Shown: one piece after another, positions 36,331 to 46,750 of the stretch
Layout of the letters: each line of letters starts with the position of its first letter
How positions within the stretch are numbered: position 1 is the stretch's first letter
NCBI GenBank assembly: GCA_030762895.1
Contig: CM061065.1
Coordinates: 77,564,607 to 77,628,606 of the forward strand
From: Sophora flavescens
Lineage: Eukaryota; Streptophyta; Magnoliopsida; Fabales; Fabaceae
DNA length: 64,000 bases
Reading direction: 5' to 3'
Position numbers and translations under genes: made by a program
Notes under the pieces: model-generated
The model's database searches: none
What the model was told of the DNA's origin: nothing
The model's input: the letters and a program-made list of their open reading frames with translations, nothing else

Positions 36331-37275
36331 GTTATGCCTCCCCTGAAAAATGCTTAGAAATAGACCGTTAAGCACAAGAAGCGCTAATCTGTTCATGAGG
36401 ATGACCAGATGTTCTCTGAGGGAACAGGTTCCCCTTTTGGGTGTGTTTTCTCTGCACCCACCTTCCGAACTTCTCTTCATGAGAAGCATTGTGAGTTGGT
36501 GACGTAGGAGGAGATGGTCTTGAAGAGGAGGGTGGCCCTTGTGGGGAATAACTGCACGTCATGTTGAAATAATAGGCACCTCAAGAGGGGGCAGGGGTGA
36601 ATTGAGGTTTTGCAAAACTCTTAGAAAATCTTAATCTCTTACAATAACTTTTTACCTCTCTTTTAATGATGCACCAAATATATCAAAGAAAAGAGAGAAT
36701 AATAAGAAACAAGAACAATATGGAATCTTGCAAGAATATGACCACAATTCAAGAATTTAACACAACATGAACAATATGCAATATATCGCCAATATCATAA
36801 AGCATATAACCAATTTCAATGTTACTAGCAATAATTCAAGAGATAAAGGAAAGAGGAATCACACTAACAATTTATATTGGTTCGAACACAACCCGAGTGT
36901 TCTACATCCAGTCCTCAAGCATAAACTTGAGTATCACCACTATACTTCAAAAAATTTCACAATTTTTTACAAGTATACAAACATAAAGGAATCCCCACCT
37001 TTATCCTAACTTGAGATTCTCCACTCAACAAACTAGTCACCTAAGGATACCTCACCTTAGATGCAAATTGGGATACCCTACCCTATTCTAAAAACAACAA
37101 TTACAAATCAATTAATGCTATCAAAACTATTACACTTTAAAGATGCATCACTTCTAAAAAGCATGAAAGATAAAAAATTAGAAAGTATAAGAAGAAGGCT
37201 CAAGTGATCAAAATGACAACATAACAGTACAACAATTATAAAAATTTTCGTTTTTGAGCATTTCTGAAAATTTCC

Positions 37276-37283
37276 TTTATATA
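37276..37283 (-). promoter_or_regulatory. TATA box of solo LTR F
   Basis: TATATAAA is read on the minus strand, 40 bp downstream (in LTR sense) of the ATCGAT motif array. Confidence 0.5.
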
Positions 37284-37320
37284 GAGAATGAAATGGAAAA
37301 TTCTGTTTTTCTATTACACT

Positions 37321-37562
37321 AAAAGTAATCGATTACTTTTCTGTAACAACCCAAAAGTAGTCGATTACTTTCAAAAGTAATCGATTACTTTTTGCCATAA
37401 AAGCAAGATTGCAAAGAAACACGTGGTAATCGATTACTTTTCTCTAACAACCCAAAAGTAGTGGATTACTTTCAAAAGTAATCGATTACTTTTTGCCAGA
37501 AAAGCAAGATTGCAAAGAAAGCACGTGGTAAGCGATTACTTCCAAAAGTAATCGATTACTTT
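37321..37562 (-). promoter_or_regulatory. AAGTAATCGATTACTT palindrome array in LTR F
   Basis: Eight copies of AAGTAATCGATTACTT or single-base variants occur in about 240 bp, within two longer repeats that share GCAAGATTGCAAAGAAA. The palindromes lie just upstream of the TATA box in LTR sense. Confidence 0.65.
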
Positions 37563-39075
37563 ACTAAAAAATCATGTTTTTCCTTCAAAACTCTTTGCAA
37601 AACATATTTCTTTTAATTTTAAACATTCTTTATATTTTTTTTAAGTCATTTTGATGTTTAAAACCTTTTAAAAATATTTTTCTTGAGCCAACTACTAAAA
37701 CATCTAATTTTTAGATCATGCATCAAAATCCTAAAATTCTTACAAGTCTTCATAAGTTGGAAATGTGTCTTTGGTGCTCATCATCAAAACTCCTTGTTGA
37801 GTAGCTTTGGAAGCGCGTTTGGAAGATCGACATCTACACCTCAATCTATGGACATATTAACACCAGAGGTTGGGGTATGTTGGCTAATCTTCCTCGCCGA
37901 TTTGTTATCAAACTGGTTCAGGAATATTACGCCAATGCTCTCAACCCCAATATTGATGACCCAGGATGCATATCCATGGTCAGAGGAGTGCCAGTGACTT
38001 TCACGACGGAGGAGATTAACACCTGTTTGGGCATCCTCATTACTTGGGAGGATAGGAGTGAGCATCAGCTGATGCCGACAGTGCAGAGTTTGGCTACTGA
38101 GATTTTGGAGACTTGCTGTAGGCTAAGGGCCCTGTGGGAAATAGGGACCTTTGGGAACCTACTGCGGTTGAGGAGGCAGGATCTGACACTAGTGGCCCGG
38201 GTATGGCCAGCGTTTGTACACGCCAACCTGACGGTTAGCTCTCACGAGTCTACCATTACTACTGCCCGAACCCATCTCATTTATGCTATCATGAAGGAAA
38301 AGACCATTGATGTGGGGGCTGTCATAGCACAGGACATCCAGCAGAAGGCCAACTCGAGGGCACCGAAGGAGGTTTTAGCCCACGGGTTCCTGATCACGGA
38401 GATAATCCGCAGGGTAGGCGTGTCAGTGATTGAGGGGGTAGAGAAGATTCCCTGTCAACCAATTAACAGAAAGTACATACGCCGCCACTGCTTTGTTGAA
38501 CCCGCACCACCCCGGAGGCCAGCAGCACAGCCCCCTCAGAGGCCACAATCATCTGACATGGTTTTGCTCTTGCAAAACCAATAGGCTATGAGGAGGGACT
38601 AGGTGGTGCTGAGAGAGTTTTTCAGGGAGATGTCCCTGGCTCAGCAGGAGGGTTGGGTACCCCTTTACCTTTTCGAGGAGGATTTGGCACCTCGGCTTGG
38701 GTGGCTGGATTATCCTGGGGACTAGGATGCCATGCCACAGGGAGGGGTGCCCGAGGTACCTCAGGAGGATGAGGCAGCGATGCGCAGCTCAAAAGGGGTG
38801 ACCCGTTGGACAAGATTGATTTTGACTGACCTGGGCCCCACCAGTACCAGTTCCAGTTCCCCTTACTTTTTTCCCCTTGAGTTCTAGCTAGTTTATTTTT
38901 GATTCGATATGGTTGTACATGGATGGCTAGCTAGAAACTCAGTTTTATTTTATTTTGATACTTGATGCACACACTTGGATGATTATATATTGATGGTACA
39001 TGTTTTTCATTTTCATTTTGTGTTTCTTTAATTTTAATTATCATATTGACCAATGTTTTAATTGTGAATAAGTAG

Positions 39076-39669
39076 ATGATTGACTTAAGTCACTTGCTCA
39101 ATATGAGAATGCCAGTTGATGAAAAGTATATCACTCTGAACCACCTCGAGTATGAGTATGTCAAACTTTGCATTTGAGAAAAACAGATCCCCTTCCCAGA
39201 CCTAGAAAGGTTGATAAAAGAACAAGAGATGGAGGATGATCCATTTTACTTGAGTTTTGATAGGGGTGTGAATGACTATGTTTGGAGGGAAATTGATCGT
39301 GAGGTCGAGGAAAGACATCGAGACTATCCGGTGCACATATCTACCGAGCACACATTGTATGAAAAAGTCAAGAGAGCGGTAGAGAACAACAGAATCCCAT
39401 TCCCGGAAGTGGAATTTTTGAGTAAAGAGGAAGAAGATAAATGGAATCCGGTATGGTTGCTCCCGTTCAAAGGGGCAAATGATTGCGCATGGGTGGAAAT
39501 GGAAGCAATTAGGCAAGCCAAGAAAGGAATTCTGAAAGGAAAAGCTCCAAGAGAAGAAAGTACCGTTGAGAGCCCGAAAATTGTTTGGGCTAAGTACTTG
39601 GATGAAACTGAATCTAGGAACTTGGTGAAAAAAGGCCAGAAGAAAGATAGAAGAAGCGGGAAATTTTAA
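39076..39669 (+). pseudogene. unrecognised repeat-containing ORF between third ORF and 3' LTR of A
   Basis: From ATG 39076 the frame runs 198 codons to TAA 39667, with one TGA at 39175-39177 that would be an Arg codon by a C-to-T change. The protein is highly charged and contains two copies of a unit of about 60 residues (roughly residues 23-82 and 97-156). Each has a Y-x-V-K helix-like start, the block IPFPDLE or IPFPEVE, an acidic run, and a G-x-N-D-x-x-W block. I do not recognise the family. It is not gag, pol, or the third ORF. It may be an accessory protein of this Athila lineage or a captured host fragment. Confidence 0.5.
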
Positions 39670-41165
39670 TGAGAGTTTAGGGTCCACTTGGACCCCTTGA
39701 GATAACATTTCTTTAACCCTTCTCTTCTTTTCTTTTCGTTTTATTTTCTTCCACTTCTCTCCCTTCTCCCTATCATGAATCTCTTAGTTTGCATGTGAAT
39801 AATTGGTCAATAAGAAAAACCTATAGTGTCATTGAGTCTAGTTGGTAAGTTTATGGATTTAAATTAAATGCAACTTGGTTGAATTCCTGAGCTTTTGTGA
39901 AAACCACTTTGATGAACCCCCCCTCGATGTTTTGAAAGATAAATCCCCATGTGAAAAATTGAAATTAAGAACTTAGAGAAATTTTGTGACGATTGCATGA
40001 CTTATGATAAGTTTGGGGTGAAGGGGTGCACACATTAGGAATTGTATCTTGGTTAAACAATTTACGAAAATGTCCAGATGAGGAATTTGAGCCTCCAACA
40101 TTGTTCTTGAATTGTGTGAGCTGTTAAGTTGCACTTTCCCGAATTTGCTTGAATCTTTGCATTGTTTGCATATCTATATATTGCATCATATGATTTAGGA
40201 AATTTTCTTTGCAATAACTACTTGGCCAAAAAAATGAACCAACCTTGATGCATGCTCCCTAGTTTGCCACATTGAGCCTTAAAGCCTTTTGTTCTTGATA
40301 ACCTTACATTACAAGCCATAAATCCTGAAAAACCATGATTTCCCTATCCTAGGATTTAGGAGAGCATGGAGTATTTAGCATTGTAAGTGTTGTTGAAGAA
40401 TTAAGTTTGGGGTGACTACAAAGCTTCATGAATCATATTTGAGAAAAAGAAAAAGCAAAAAGAGTTGAAGCCAAAGGCTCAAAAGAAAAAAAAAAGAATG
40501 AAAAGAATTGCAAATATGCCAAAAAAGGGCAAAGTGAAAAAGATGTGAAAAGGGAAATAGGTTGTAGCCACCCAAAGCGTGAAAAAGAAAAATGGAAAAA
40601 GGAATTAGAGTAAAAATAAAAGTGTAAAAAGTTTCATGCTCTCTTAATTCCTAGGGACTTAGCCTAGTGCCTTTCCAAATCCTACCTTTAGCCAGGCCAC
40701 ATTACAACCTTTACAAGACCTTTTGATGTTGCAAACATGTTTTTTGTGGGAACCTTGTCCAGATGAAAATTAGATTCATGGAAAGTGCTCTTCAAATATG
40801 ATTATTGAGTGAAAGTTGATAGCCTAGATAAATTGAGCGAATGAGTGAATTACTAAATGCCCTTTGTGAGGAAGGCAATTGTTTGAATTGGTGATCTTCC
40901 TTTTGTGTGTATGTCGGATCCCTTACTTAAAGTAATGATTGCATGGATAATGAATGTCTCTTTTGTTCGAAAGTACATGCATGTGGGGGTTACCATTATG
41001 AATTTTTTTTTTGTGGGGGCGGGGGGAATCAAGTTGAAAAAGAAATTGTCAACAAGTGCATGAAGCTCGGTTAAACTTGATTGAATCCATGAATCTTACC
41101 TTGTTTTTGAGTCCTTTTGATTTTATTTTGCTTGGGGACAAGAAAAGTTTAAGTTTGGGGTATTT
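39670..41165 (+). other. 3' noncoding region of A with polypurine-like copies
   Basis: No convincing ORF is present. AAGTTTGGGGT occurs at 40009-40019, 40403-40413 and 41151-41161; the last is four bases from the 3' LTR and is the likely true polypurine tract. A fourth copy is at 36143-36153. The stretch 40440-40640 is A/G-rich and low in complexity. A G/T-run occurs near 41005-41030. Confidence 0.6.
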
Positions 41166-42503
41166 TGATAAGCCTCTAGCTTATCTAGTTTTATAGCTAG
41201 AAAGGCTAAGGTTTTTATGCCTATTGAGCGATTTAACTTCGCTAATTACTGAAATTTGACTTCTTTTGTCTCTAAGCAACAATTTGTGTCTCTTAGGTTA
41301 GATTTAGTACATTTTGGTTATTTTTGAGTCAATAAAGCATTAAAATGCTACAATTATGTTTCAGGTTAAAAGTGAAGCTCGAGGAAGCAAGGAAACTTGA
41401 GGAAAACAAGCTAAAGGCAAAGAAGAGTGTCTCGCCTCGCGAACCAGAGCTACAGATTGTGCAGGAACTTCACATATTCAGGCTCACCTCGCGAGCAAAG
41501 GTTCGCCTCACGAACCAGACTCAGGGAATCTTCAACTTCTCTGTCTTACCCCACGAGACAGCCCTCACCTCACGAGCATTCAAAATCCTGATGGATCCAA
41601 AATCAAGTATTCACCTTGCGAGAGGCGACTCGCCTCGTGAGCGGGTGCTGATTTAGAAAATTTTAAAAAGCTTGTTTCGGAGCAGTTTAGGGATCTGAAT
41701 TTAACCTATTTTCCTTGTTTCTCTTGGAGCTATGTCTTCCCTAGTTTTATTAGGATTGGTACATTTGTAATGAATTATCTCTTCTCTTTTGATTTGATTT
41801 CGGTTGCTATGAGGAACTAATCCTCTTTTCTGAGGAAACGATGAAGCCGCTCATGACGACATAGTTAATTCAAGTGGTGATTTCTTATTCCCTTCTCTTA
41901 ATTTCTTGTTTCATAACTGATTTTTATTGAGATAATCACAAGGGCCCGTGTTTAACTAGTCAAGCGCGATGAGTTCGAGAGGAGTTTCACCCTTTAGGAC
42001 TTGGGTTCGGAACACCAATTGAGTATTGCTAGAGATAGAGTAGGAGGTTGGTGCAATCGTTATAGGGAACCAAGGGCATAATGAATCTGACTTGTGGGTT
42101 GTCAGATCGAGAGATAGGCAATTTGTATGCTTAGGTATGTCTATTTGTACTCGAGAGAGACATTTGGATAATTGAGGGTTCCTGATTGGCAAAGAAATTG
42201 AACTTAGGGATAAGAAGGTTATCACTTGGGTAGTATGCATGATTAGGTAGGTGGATTCGTGACCTTAGAATTCTAATCCTTAATTGAACCTCGTTGTATT
42301 TGCTTTTAATTAATTGATAATTGTCATTTGGCTTGATAAATAACTTTATCCCAACAACATTGATAATTGACTTGGTCAAATTGTTGGAATACCCTTGAGT
42401 TTTGGATTAATTGGTCTCCTAATCCCTGTGTTCGACCTCAGTAATACTTACCTTGTTTCTTTATTACTTGTTTCGATCCGGTACACTTGCCAGAGTCCCA
42501 TTA
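41166..42503 (+). repeat. 3' LTR of element A
   Basis: It starts TGATAAGCC and ends GAGTCCCATTA (the terminal CA has become TA), then the duplicated GCTAT. Its motif array is at 41430-41645. Confidence 0.92.
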
Positions 42504-42508
42504 GCTAT

Positions 42509-43830
42509 CCCGATGTCTGGCTCTGAGTATTCCAGTCGCAGGTGGACCTTCCGAGGCGACCAAGGTAACGCTATTGGAGAATGAGGTCATTGGGGGAAGC
42601 ACCCTTATTGGTCACGGTGAGTGGAAGGGCACCTTGGACAAGCCAACTTACATTCTTTGGGCAAGGGAGGCCCGTGTGATAAAGGAAAATAGTATGTCCG
42701 GGAATCGAAGTTCCCTATGAGAGTGATCGACCGACATGCATAGGAGTGTGACTCATTAGAGGATTTTGACCTTAGATGTGGATCAAGGATGTTTTGTAAA
42801 CGGTTGACTTGCGACATGGTTGCTATGTGTAAATCTCTGTTGTTTGTTAACATGGTGTGTTGTGCCCCGACCCCTCTTACAGTGTTATAGTAGCTTATCC
42901 CCCTTCTCTATCTCTTTTTCTCTATATGTACCGTACGTTCGGTAGATGAGCAGCATCGACCGATGCACTACCTGCAGAGGATCCCGCCGAGGGTCCAGAT
43001 CTTAGGCGACATTGAGATCGTCTACCATGATGGTCGTGGGTGGCAATTCGACCACTTACACTTCTTCATGTGTTATATTGTCCCGGTCAGCATCTATATC
43101 CGCCTTGGAGGAGGACCGTTCTTCACCTTGCTTGGCTCTTACCGTATCTCCCAACGCTTGCCCTTCCCAGAGATCTGGTTTCCACCCTACCAGCGGGAGT
43201 TTCCAGATGATATGTGGAACCAAGTGGATCATTCCATTGCTCGCAGCGGAGTCGAAGTGGTGGACAGAGGCCAGAGGAGGAGGAGGAGGAGCGTGCAGAT
43301 GATGTACCACTAATGTCATAGGAGTGTGGTCATGAGCAGCGTTGAGACCATGAGGACCCAAGTGTATAGGTACCATTACAGCGAAGGCGAGGGTAGTTCT
43401 GGACGTCCATATTGTCGTTGATACGGTATGTCGGTACCGTCTGCTAGGGAGTGCCTCTGAGAGTTATTTTGGATTTTGGTGTACTTTGTGTAAGGTAGTG
43501 CGGGTAGATGCTGTCTGTATAAGTTTTTATATCTTTTTTGAGACTAGTGTTTTGTGATTTGTTTATCAGTTCTTTTACTTTATTAGTTGTATAGTTGTTC
43601 TAGGATCATGATCCCTCTGTTGGGATCGACAGTACTTTGGAGACAAGTTGTACATATTTTGTATATACGTCGTTTCTGTTTTTATTCCACTGTGCATGTT
43701 TTATAAGTTTTAATTTTTCCAGTTTCCACAACTATATTATTTTCTTCTGTAATAATCACGCTAATGTTAATAAATGGATTAAGGATTAGTTAATTAGGAT
43801 TGTTCTTTAATGGGACATCGGGGTGTCTCA
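42509..43830 (+). repeat. right part of the E2 LTR
   Basis: It continues the LTR interrupted at 5232 and ends GGGGTGTCTCA before a primer site. The last 1,020 bp or so closely match 47873-48878. It contains the LTR-embedded ORF 42963-43421. Confidence 0.8.
42963..43421 (+). pseudogene. LTR-embedded ORF, E2 copy
   Basis: The frame runs from ATG 42963 to TGA 43419, 153 codons, with a single in-frame TAA at 43311. It has an aromatic-rich core (SIYIRLGGGPFFT, YRISQRLPFPEIWFPP, REFPDDMWNQVD) and an Arg-rich basic tail. The same frame and the same end (TGTCGTTGA) are kept in the 48052 copy, and the core aligns to the much more diverged copy at 1200-1610. The LTR of element D lacks this segment. 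I do not recognise the protein. It sits between the expected transcription start and gag, so it would be the first ORF on the element RNA. Confidence 0.6.
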
Positions 43831-43835
43831 TTTGG

Positions 43836-43847
43836 TGGTATCAAAAC
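43836..43847 (+). other. primer binding site, tRNA-Met type (E2)
   Basis: TGGTATCAAAAC differs from the expected TGGTATCAGAGC at two positions and lies five bases after the LTR. Confidence 0.7.
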
Positions 43848-44112
43848 AGTTCGGTTCTAAACTAGACTGTGGGACTAGGTCTGGTTAGGAGTGAGAACTG
43901 TGGGGTATAATGAATACCGACACTATTATTTGGATCCTCATTGGATGTCATCTATTCTTAGAGAGGGTAGAGTGTCCGATACATAGGTTATTCTTAAAGT
44001 ATGAGAATGAATGTTTACTGCATTTGTAAGATATATACTGGATATATCTGTTTATGTATTGAATTGTATGTCTTACAAATGAGAGCTAATGAATTATTTT
44101 CAGGAATTCGAA

Positions 44113-45265
44113 ATGGCACACGGAAATGGACATCGAGGAAGAGGCAGAAATGGAGATGGTGGAGCCACTGATGTTCCCGAAAGTTCATTGGGGACAAATA
44201 ATGGTGGTGATACCAATGAGACTATGAGGGTGATGAGAGAGTTGGCTATAGCAGACTCAGCAAAATGCTGAGTTCATGCAATGACAAGAGGCTAGAGAAG
44301 AAAAGCTATAGCAAGTCAATGTGGCTAGAGATGAGGAAAGCATGGAAAATGGCTTGAATGCTTTCATTAAGGGAAATTCTCCCCAGTTTCACAGTGAGTA
44401 CGATCTTGAGGCAGCAGAGAACTGGCTACAAGAAGTAGAGAAAGTCTTAGTCGCTATGCATTGCCATGAGGAGCGAAAGGTTACTTATGATGCTTTCATG
44501 CTGGTAGGAGCAGCAGAGTCATGGTGGCAGAATAAGCAACGTTTGCTAGAAGCGGAAGAACAAGCGGTAACATGGAATCTGTTCAAAGAATATTTTATGG
44601 AGAAATACTTCCCCAAGAGTGTCTGACAAGAGAAGGAGAAAGAATTTATGAGTTTACAGCAGGGGAGTATGTCAATGGGAGAGTATGCATTCTGTTTCGA
44701 GGCATTGCTGAAATTCTCCTAATTCTATCAAGTCCATCCAGATGAAGCATGGGTTTGTCGGAGATTTGAAGATGGACTGAGGCCAGAATTAAAAAGGATG
44801 ATGCTGCCAATCGAATTCAACCAGTTTTTGACTTTCGTTGAAAAATGTACTATGCTAGAGACCCGTGATCGTTCTAGGCCAATACATCCAAAACAGTGGA
44901 GTGACCGACCGTTTAGAGGTGGCAACAGTCAAAGAGGTTGTGGGGGAAGATTCTACCAATGGGCGAGACCTTACAAACATCCTAATCAACAAACAACCAG
45001 TGTTGGTAGAGGAGGTCCTAGTTAGGCATCATTGGGGATGCTAACCTGTTTCAAGTGTGGAAGACCTCATTTTCTCAGAAATTACCCTCAGATGCAGAAT
45101 TTGGTGTGTTACCAGTGTGGTCAGATGGGACACATGTCCTGATCGAGTCCCTAAAGCAATTTAATCAGATATCCGGTGCAACAACAAAGTAGAGGAGCTT
45201 AGAGCAGTGGATCGAGAGCTCAGACAGTCAATCAGCAAGGAGGTAAACCCCAAACCAGTGGGAGG
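44113..45265 (+). pseudogene. gag: gag of E2
   Basis: ATG 44113 begins a Gly/Arg-rich start. The gag core is at 44380-44860 (motifs AMHCHEERKVTYDAFML and MEKYFPKSV), and a knuckle region is at 45047-45140 with CFKCGRPHF and CYQCGQMGH. Frameshifts near 44265 and in the knuckle region, and stops near 44625, 44719 and 45024, break it. Order and spacing match E1 and D. Confidence 0.82.
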
Positions 45266-46750
45266 GTGTTCGCCATCAGGGGTTTCGAGACTACTAGAGA
45301 TCCTGATCTGATACAGGGTAAGTGTCTCATTTCTGGAAAACTCTTATCTGTATTATTTGATTCATGCGCTACGTATTTGTTTATTTCTCTTGAGTGCATG
45401 AATCATTTGAAACTGCTTGTTACATCTTTACCCTATGATCTGAATGTTTCTACCCTTATGGTAGATACATTAGCTATTTTGTTTGTGTGTCGAGCCTGTC
45501 TAGTTGTTTTAGAAAACCAGACTTTTGTTGTTGACCTTATCTGCCTGCCTATGCAGCTAATTGATATTATATTGGGCATGGATTGGCTTTCGGCTAACCA
45601 CGTAGTTTTGGAATATTCAAATAAAACTCTTCATTTTGTGGAGCCTTATAGATTATTGCCTACCAATGACGTTAGTACGAGAGAAGGACAATCAAGGAGC
45701 TACGTGGTGTTGTTTTCTTTGGAAGCCAAGGAGTCTCCTAAGACGGAAGTGTTGCCTGTCGTAAGCGAGTTTCCTGAAGTCTTTCCAAACGATGTGCCAG
45801 GATTATCGCCTAAGAGGGAGATTGAGTTTACGTTCAATCTCATACCAGGAATGAGACCGATAACGATAGCATCTTATTGAATGTCCCCGCCAAAGTTGGC
45901 AGAGTTGAAGAAGCAACTAGATGACATGCTGAAGAAGGAGTTTATCCGGCCAAGTGTTTCGCCGTGAGGAGCGCCGCCGTTGTTTTAAAGGAAGAAGGGA
46001 GGATGTGCAAGGTTGTGTGTGGACTATTGGCAACTTAACAAGGTAACAATCAAGAATAAGTACCCGTTGCCGAGAATTGACAACCTGATGGATCAGTTAC
46101 GGGGAGCAACTGTGTTTTCAAAGATAGATCTAAGGTCTGGATACTATCAGATCCGGGTGAAGGAAGATGATATACCGAAGACTGCTTTCAGAAGTCAGTA
46201 TGGTCATTACGAGTATCTAGTAATGCCGTTTGGTGTGACAAATTCTCCAGCCCTATTGATGGATTATATGAATCGGATCTTCAGATTGTACTTGGACAAT
46301 TTTGTCGTTGTGTTTATCGAAGACGTTCTAATCTACTCCTAGCTCTATGCCAAGTTGTCTGAGTTCTGGTTGGATGAAGTACAATTTCAAGGCATGTGAT
46401 AAAAAAGGAAGGGATAGCTGTGGATCTAGTCAAAGTGGAAGTAGTGGCTAATTGTGAAGGCCCTAAGACAGTGGGCAAAGTTAAGAGTTTTCTTAGACTG
46501 GCAGGTTACTACAGATGGTTCATTGAAGGATTCTCGAAGATTATGTTGCAGATGACGCAATTAACGAGAAAAGGAAAAGTGTTTTAGTGGACTGATGAGT
46601 GTGAGGCTAGTTTCCAGGAATTGAAAGGAGACTAACAACATCTCCAGTGCTAGTCTTGCCAGATCGATTAGCACCATTTGATGTGTACTATGATGCATCA
46701 CATCAAGTCCTGGGTTGCGTTCTCATGCAAAATGGAAAGGTAGTGCCGTA
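45266..46750 (+). pseudogene. pol: protease, RT and start of RNase H of E2
   Basis: The protease motif is changed to D-S-C-A-T (normally D-S-G-A) near 45361. RT blocks follow: PGLSPKREIEF, ELKKQLDDML, FSKIDLRSGY and MPFGVTNSP. The active site reads F-I-E-D (near 46313-46323), so the first catalytic aspartate is glutamate. A segment after it is deleted, then RT/RNase H sequence continues in another frame (VKSFLRLAGYYRWFIEGFSKI) with several stops. The gene is cut at 46751 by a copia-type LTR fragment. Confidence 0.85.

Larger units (their letters stand above)
36562..37795 (-). repeat. minus-strand solo copia LTR F
   Basis: On the plus strand it begins TGTTGAAATAATAGG followed by sequence that is the reverse complement of a copia LTR end (AATTCACCCCTGCCCCCTCT, compare 14147-14165). 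Its other end lies near 37795, after AGTTTTGATGATGAGC on the minus strand, a common copia LTR start context. The terminal TG at that end and a target duplication are not clear. The third ORF of A resumes beside it. No pol sequence is inside. Confidence 0.65.
36334..38887 (+). pseudogene. third ORF of A (plant transposon protein type), split by solo LTR F
   Basis: ATG 36334 opens a Lys/Arg-rich N-terminus with stops at codons 8 and 10. The ORF is interrupted at 36562 by solo LTR F and resumes near 37797. The downstream part is open to 38581 and reads a region of the type annotated as putative plant transposon protein in Athila elements (motifs LVQEYYANAL and VRGVPVTFTTEEIN). A Pro-rich stretch follows, and degraded frame continues to TAG 38885. 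Function is unknown; the position matches the env-like ORF of Athila. I see no clear signal peptide or membrane helix. Confidence 0.6.
5232..42508 (+). mobile_element. Athila-like Ty3/gypsy element A with nested insertions
   Basis: The element spans 5237-42503 between exact GCTAT target duplications (5232-5236 and 42504-42508). It has LTRs of 1,356 and 1,338 bp, a tRNA-Asp primer site, gag-pol, a third ORF and a purine tract before the 3' LTR. Without its insertions (copia C and solo LTR F) it is about 13.2 kb, in the size range of Athila elements. RT and integrase sequence (FMDDFSVFG and the WGIDFMGPF type) place it in the Athila group. By eye the first 200 bases of its LTRs differ at about 14 positions. 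Confidence 0.85.

Noticed and set aside
36562..37795. A 5-bp target duplication for solo LTR F
   Set aside because: The left flank CGTCA has no convincing match at the right edge, and the right LTR terminus is unclear, so no duplication is claimed.
39202..39708. 168-codon minus-strand open frame
   Set aside because: It mirrors the plus-strand repeat-containing ORF. The plus-strand reading has the internal protein repeat and element-sense orientation.
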